From the NCBI RefSeq assembly GCF_041320705.1, contig NZ_JBGGTQ010000004.1:434001-498000 (forward strand): 64,000 nt of DNA, read 5' to 3'. Source of the stretch: Kineococcus mangrovi. Its GTDB lineage: Bacteria; Actinomycetota; Actinomycetes; Actinomycetales; Kineococcaceae. The notes beneath the pieces were generated by a model that saw only the letters and a list, made by a program, of their open reading frames with translations, made no database searches and was not told where the DNA came from. Positions 63,013 to 64,000 of the stretch are shown piece after piece; position 1 is the first letter of the stretch, and each line of letters starts with the position of its first letter. The position numbers and the translations under genes were made by a program.

Positions 63013-64000
63013 GTGCGCAAGATCGTCCTGTCGGCCGCGATGAGCACCGCGCTGCTCGCGACGACGCTGGCGGTGACGCAGTCCGCGTCCGCCGGCACCA
63101 GTTCCGGTTCCACCACCGGGACCACCACCCGCACCCAGCAGGGCGCGGCCACCGCGCAGCAGGGCACCACCCGCTACGTCGTCCTCTACGACGCCGGCAC
63201 GAGCGACGTCATGGCCCGCGCCGCCATCGCCCAGGCGGGCGGGACGGTCCTGTCGAGCAACGCGGAGGTCGGGTACGCGCTCGTCGAGAGCTCTGCCGCC
63301 GACTTCTCCGCCAAGGCCGACGCCGCCGGCGGTCTCGTCGGCGCCGCCGCGGACCGCAGCATCGGCCAGGCCCCGGCCGACGCCGTCTCCGACGTGGACG
63401 CCGTGGAGAAGCTGTCGGACGCCGAACGCGCCACCCTGGCGGGCCGGGCGTCCCTGAAGTCCTTGGCCGCCAGGGCGAAGGGCGCCGAACCTCTCGCGCC
63501 GCTGCAGTGGGACATGCGCGCCATCGGCGCCACGCCGGACGGTTCCTACCGGGTCCAGCCCGGCAGCAAGAAGGTCACCGTCGGCATCATCGACACCGGT
63601 GTCGACGGGACCCACCCCGACATCGCCCCCAACTTCGACGCCGCGGGCAGCCGGAACTTCGTCACCGACCTGCCCGACATCGACGGCCCCTGCGAGGTCG
63701 CGTCCTGCGTCGACCCCGTCGACGTCGACGACGACGGGCACGGCACCCACGTCGCCAGCACCATCGGCGCGCCCGTCAACGGCGTCGGCATCGCCGGTGT
63801 CGCACCGAACGTGAACCTCGTGAACCTGCGCGCCGGCCAGGACTCCGGGTACTTCTTCCTGCAGCCCACCCTCGACGCGCTGACGTTCGCGGGCGACTCC
63901 GGCGTCGACGTCGTCAACATGAGCTTCTACGTCGACCCGTGGCTCTACAACTGCCAGGCGAACCCCGCCGACTCCCCGGAGGAGCAGCAGCAGCAGCGCG
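63013..64000 (+). CDS. Secreted subtilisin-like serine protease (S8), 3' end outside window
   Basis: The frame is open to the window's end (329 codons seen). The first 27 residues are a Sec signal peptide (RKIVLSAAMSTALLATTLA ... SASA). An inhibitor-I9 prodomain follows (RYVVLYDAGTSDVMARAAI, GYALVES), then the catalytic domain with Asp in VGIIDTGVDGTHPDI (about residue 195) and His in DDDGHGTHVASTIGA (about 245). The Ser lies beyond the window. DFITDLPDIDG-type loops and two cysteines (CEVASC) are present. GTG 63013 has GGGAGG five bases upstream. It is an extracellular protease made as a zymogen. Confidence 0.93.
   Translation, partial: MRKIVLSAAMSTALLATTLAVTQSASAGTSSGSTTGTTTRTQQGAATAQQGTTRYVVLYDAGTSDVMARAAIAQAGGTVLSSNAEVGYALVESSAADFSAKADAAGGLVGAAADRSIGQAPADAVSDVDAVEKLSDAERATLAGRASLKSLAARAKGAEPLAPLQWDMRAIGATPDGSYRVQPGSKKVTVGIIDTGVDGTHPDIAPNFDAAGSRNFVTDLPDIDGPCEVASCVDPVDVDDDGHGTHVASTIGAPVNGVGIAGVAPNVNLVNLRAGQDSGYFFLQPTLDALTFAGDSGVDVVNMSFYVDPWLYNCQANPADSPEEQQQQR

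Noticed and set aside
63013-64000. Truncated protease gene
   Set aside because: The frame is open at the window's right edge; the missing catalytic Ser is due to the window ending, not to a broken gene.

Overview
The window is extremely GC-rich DNA from an actinomycete. GTG starts are very common, third codon positions are almost all G or C, and many start codons sit 6-8 nt after a -10-like hexamer. Gene content and order (sdhCDAB; a BMP/ABC nucleoside importer with cdd and deoA; trpS followed by a LigT-like gene and a YihY-like gene; an LpdA-type flavoprotein beside a biotin-carboxylase subunit and Maf; birA, GtrA, purK and purE) fit Kineosporiales, and a Kineococcus-like organism is my best guess. 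That assignment is inference, because no rRNA lies in the window. No phage, insertion sequence, CRISPR array, rRNA or tRNA gene was found.

Layout. 1-1.4 kb: end of a NarL-type two-component system. 1.4-4.7 kb: galactose operon (DeoR regulator, galT, galK; minus strand) with a readable promoter. 4.7-7.7 kb: trpS, a 2'-5' RNA ligase-like protein, a YihY/BrkB membrane protein and an SCO4848-type membrane protein. 7.9-10.2 kb: zinc formaldehyde dehydrogenase and a VioC/clavaminate-synthase-like dioxygenase behind a long inverted-repeat operator. 10.3-13.4 kb: terminator-like tandem repeats, a UbiB kinase, a methyltransferase and a Uma2 protein. 13.4-17.0 kb: sdhCDAB (minus). 17.0-17.4 kb: a divergent control region with an iron-box-like palindrome and 10-bp phased repeats. 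17.4-19.9 kb: manC and an M20 amidohydrolase.

20.1-27.0 kb holds one long operon for nucleoside uptake and breakdown: BMP lipoprotein, two-domain ATPase, two permeases, cytidine deaminase and thymidine phosphorylase. Other genes of nucleoside and pentose-phosphate use appear later: adenosine deaminase (33.4 kb), two catalytically depleted aldehyde dehydrogenase homologues (39.4-41.5 kb), a phosphopentomutase-type mutase (45.4-47.0 kb) and purine nucleoside phosphorylase (50 kb). Between them lie accessory blocks: a GGDEF-EAL protein, a GNAT protein, a paired SMR exporter, a LysR gene broken by an in-frame stop, an EamA transporter, a WYL regulator, a degraded RsgA-like GTPase, a MarR/quinone-reductase pair, a PHP phosphoesterase with a His-rich head, DUF418 and DUF2975/XRE genes, a COG0523 GTPase and an ABC-2 exporter.

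51-64 kb returns to conserved genes: GGCT-like protein, LpdA-type flavoprotein, biotin-carboxylase alpha subunit, Maf, DUF885 peptidase, BirA, GtrA, an unlisted 40-residue membrane protein, purK-purE, a DIP1984-family protein, an S33-type hydrolase and the start of a secreted subtilisin-like protease that runs off the window. The observations most worth checking are the dioxygenase locus with its operator, the depleted aldehyde dehydrogenase pair, the broken LysR and RsgA genes, the iron box at sdh, the tandem-repeat terminator and the 40-residue protein.
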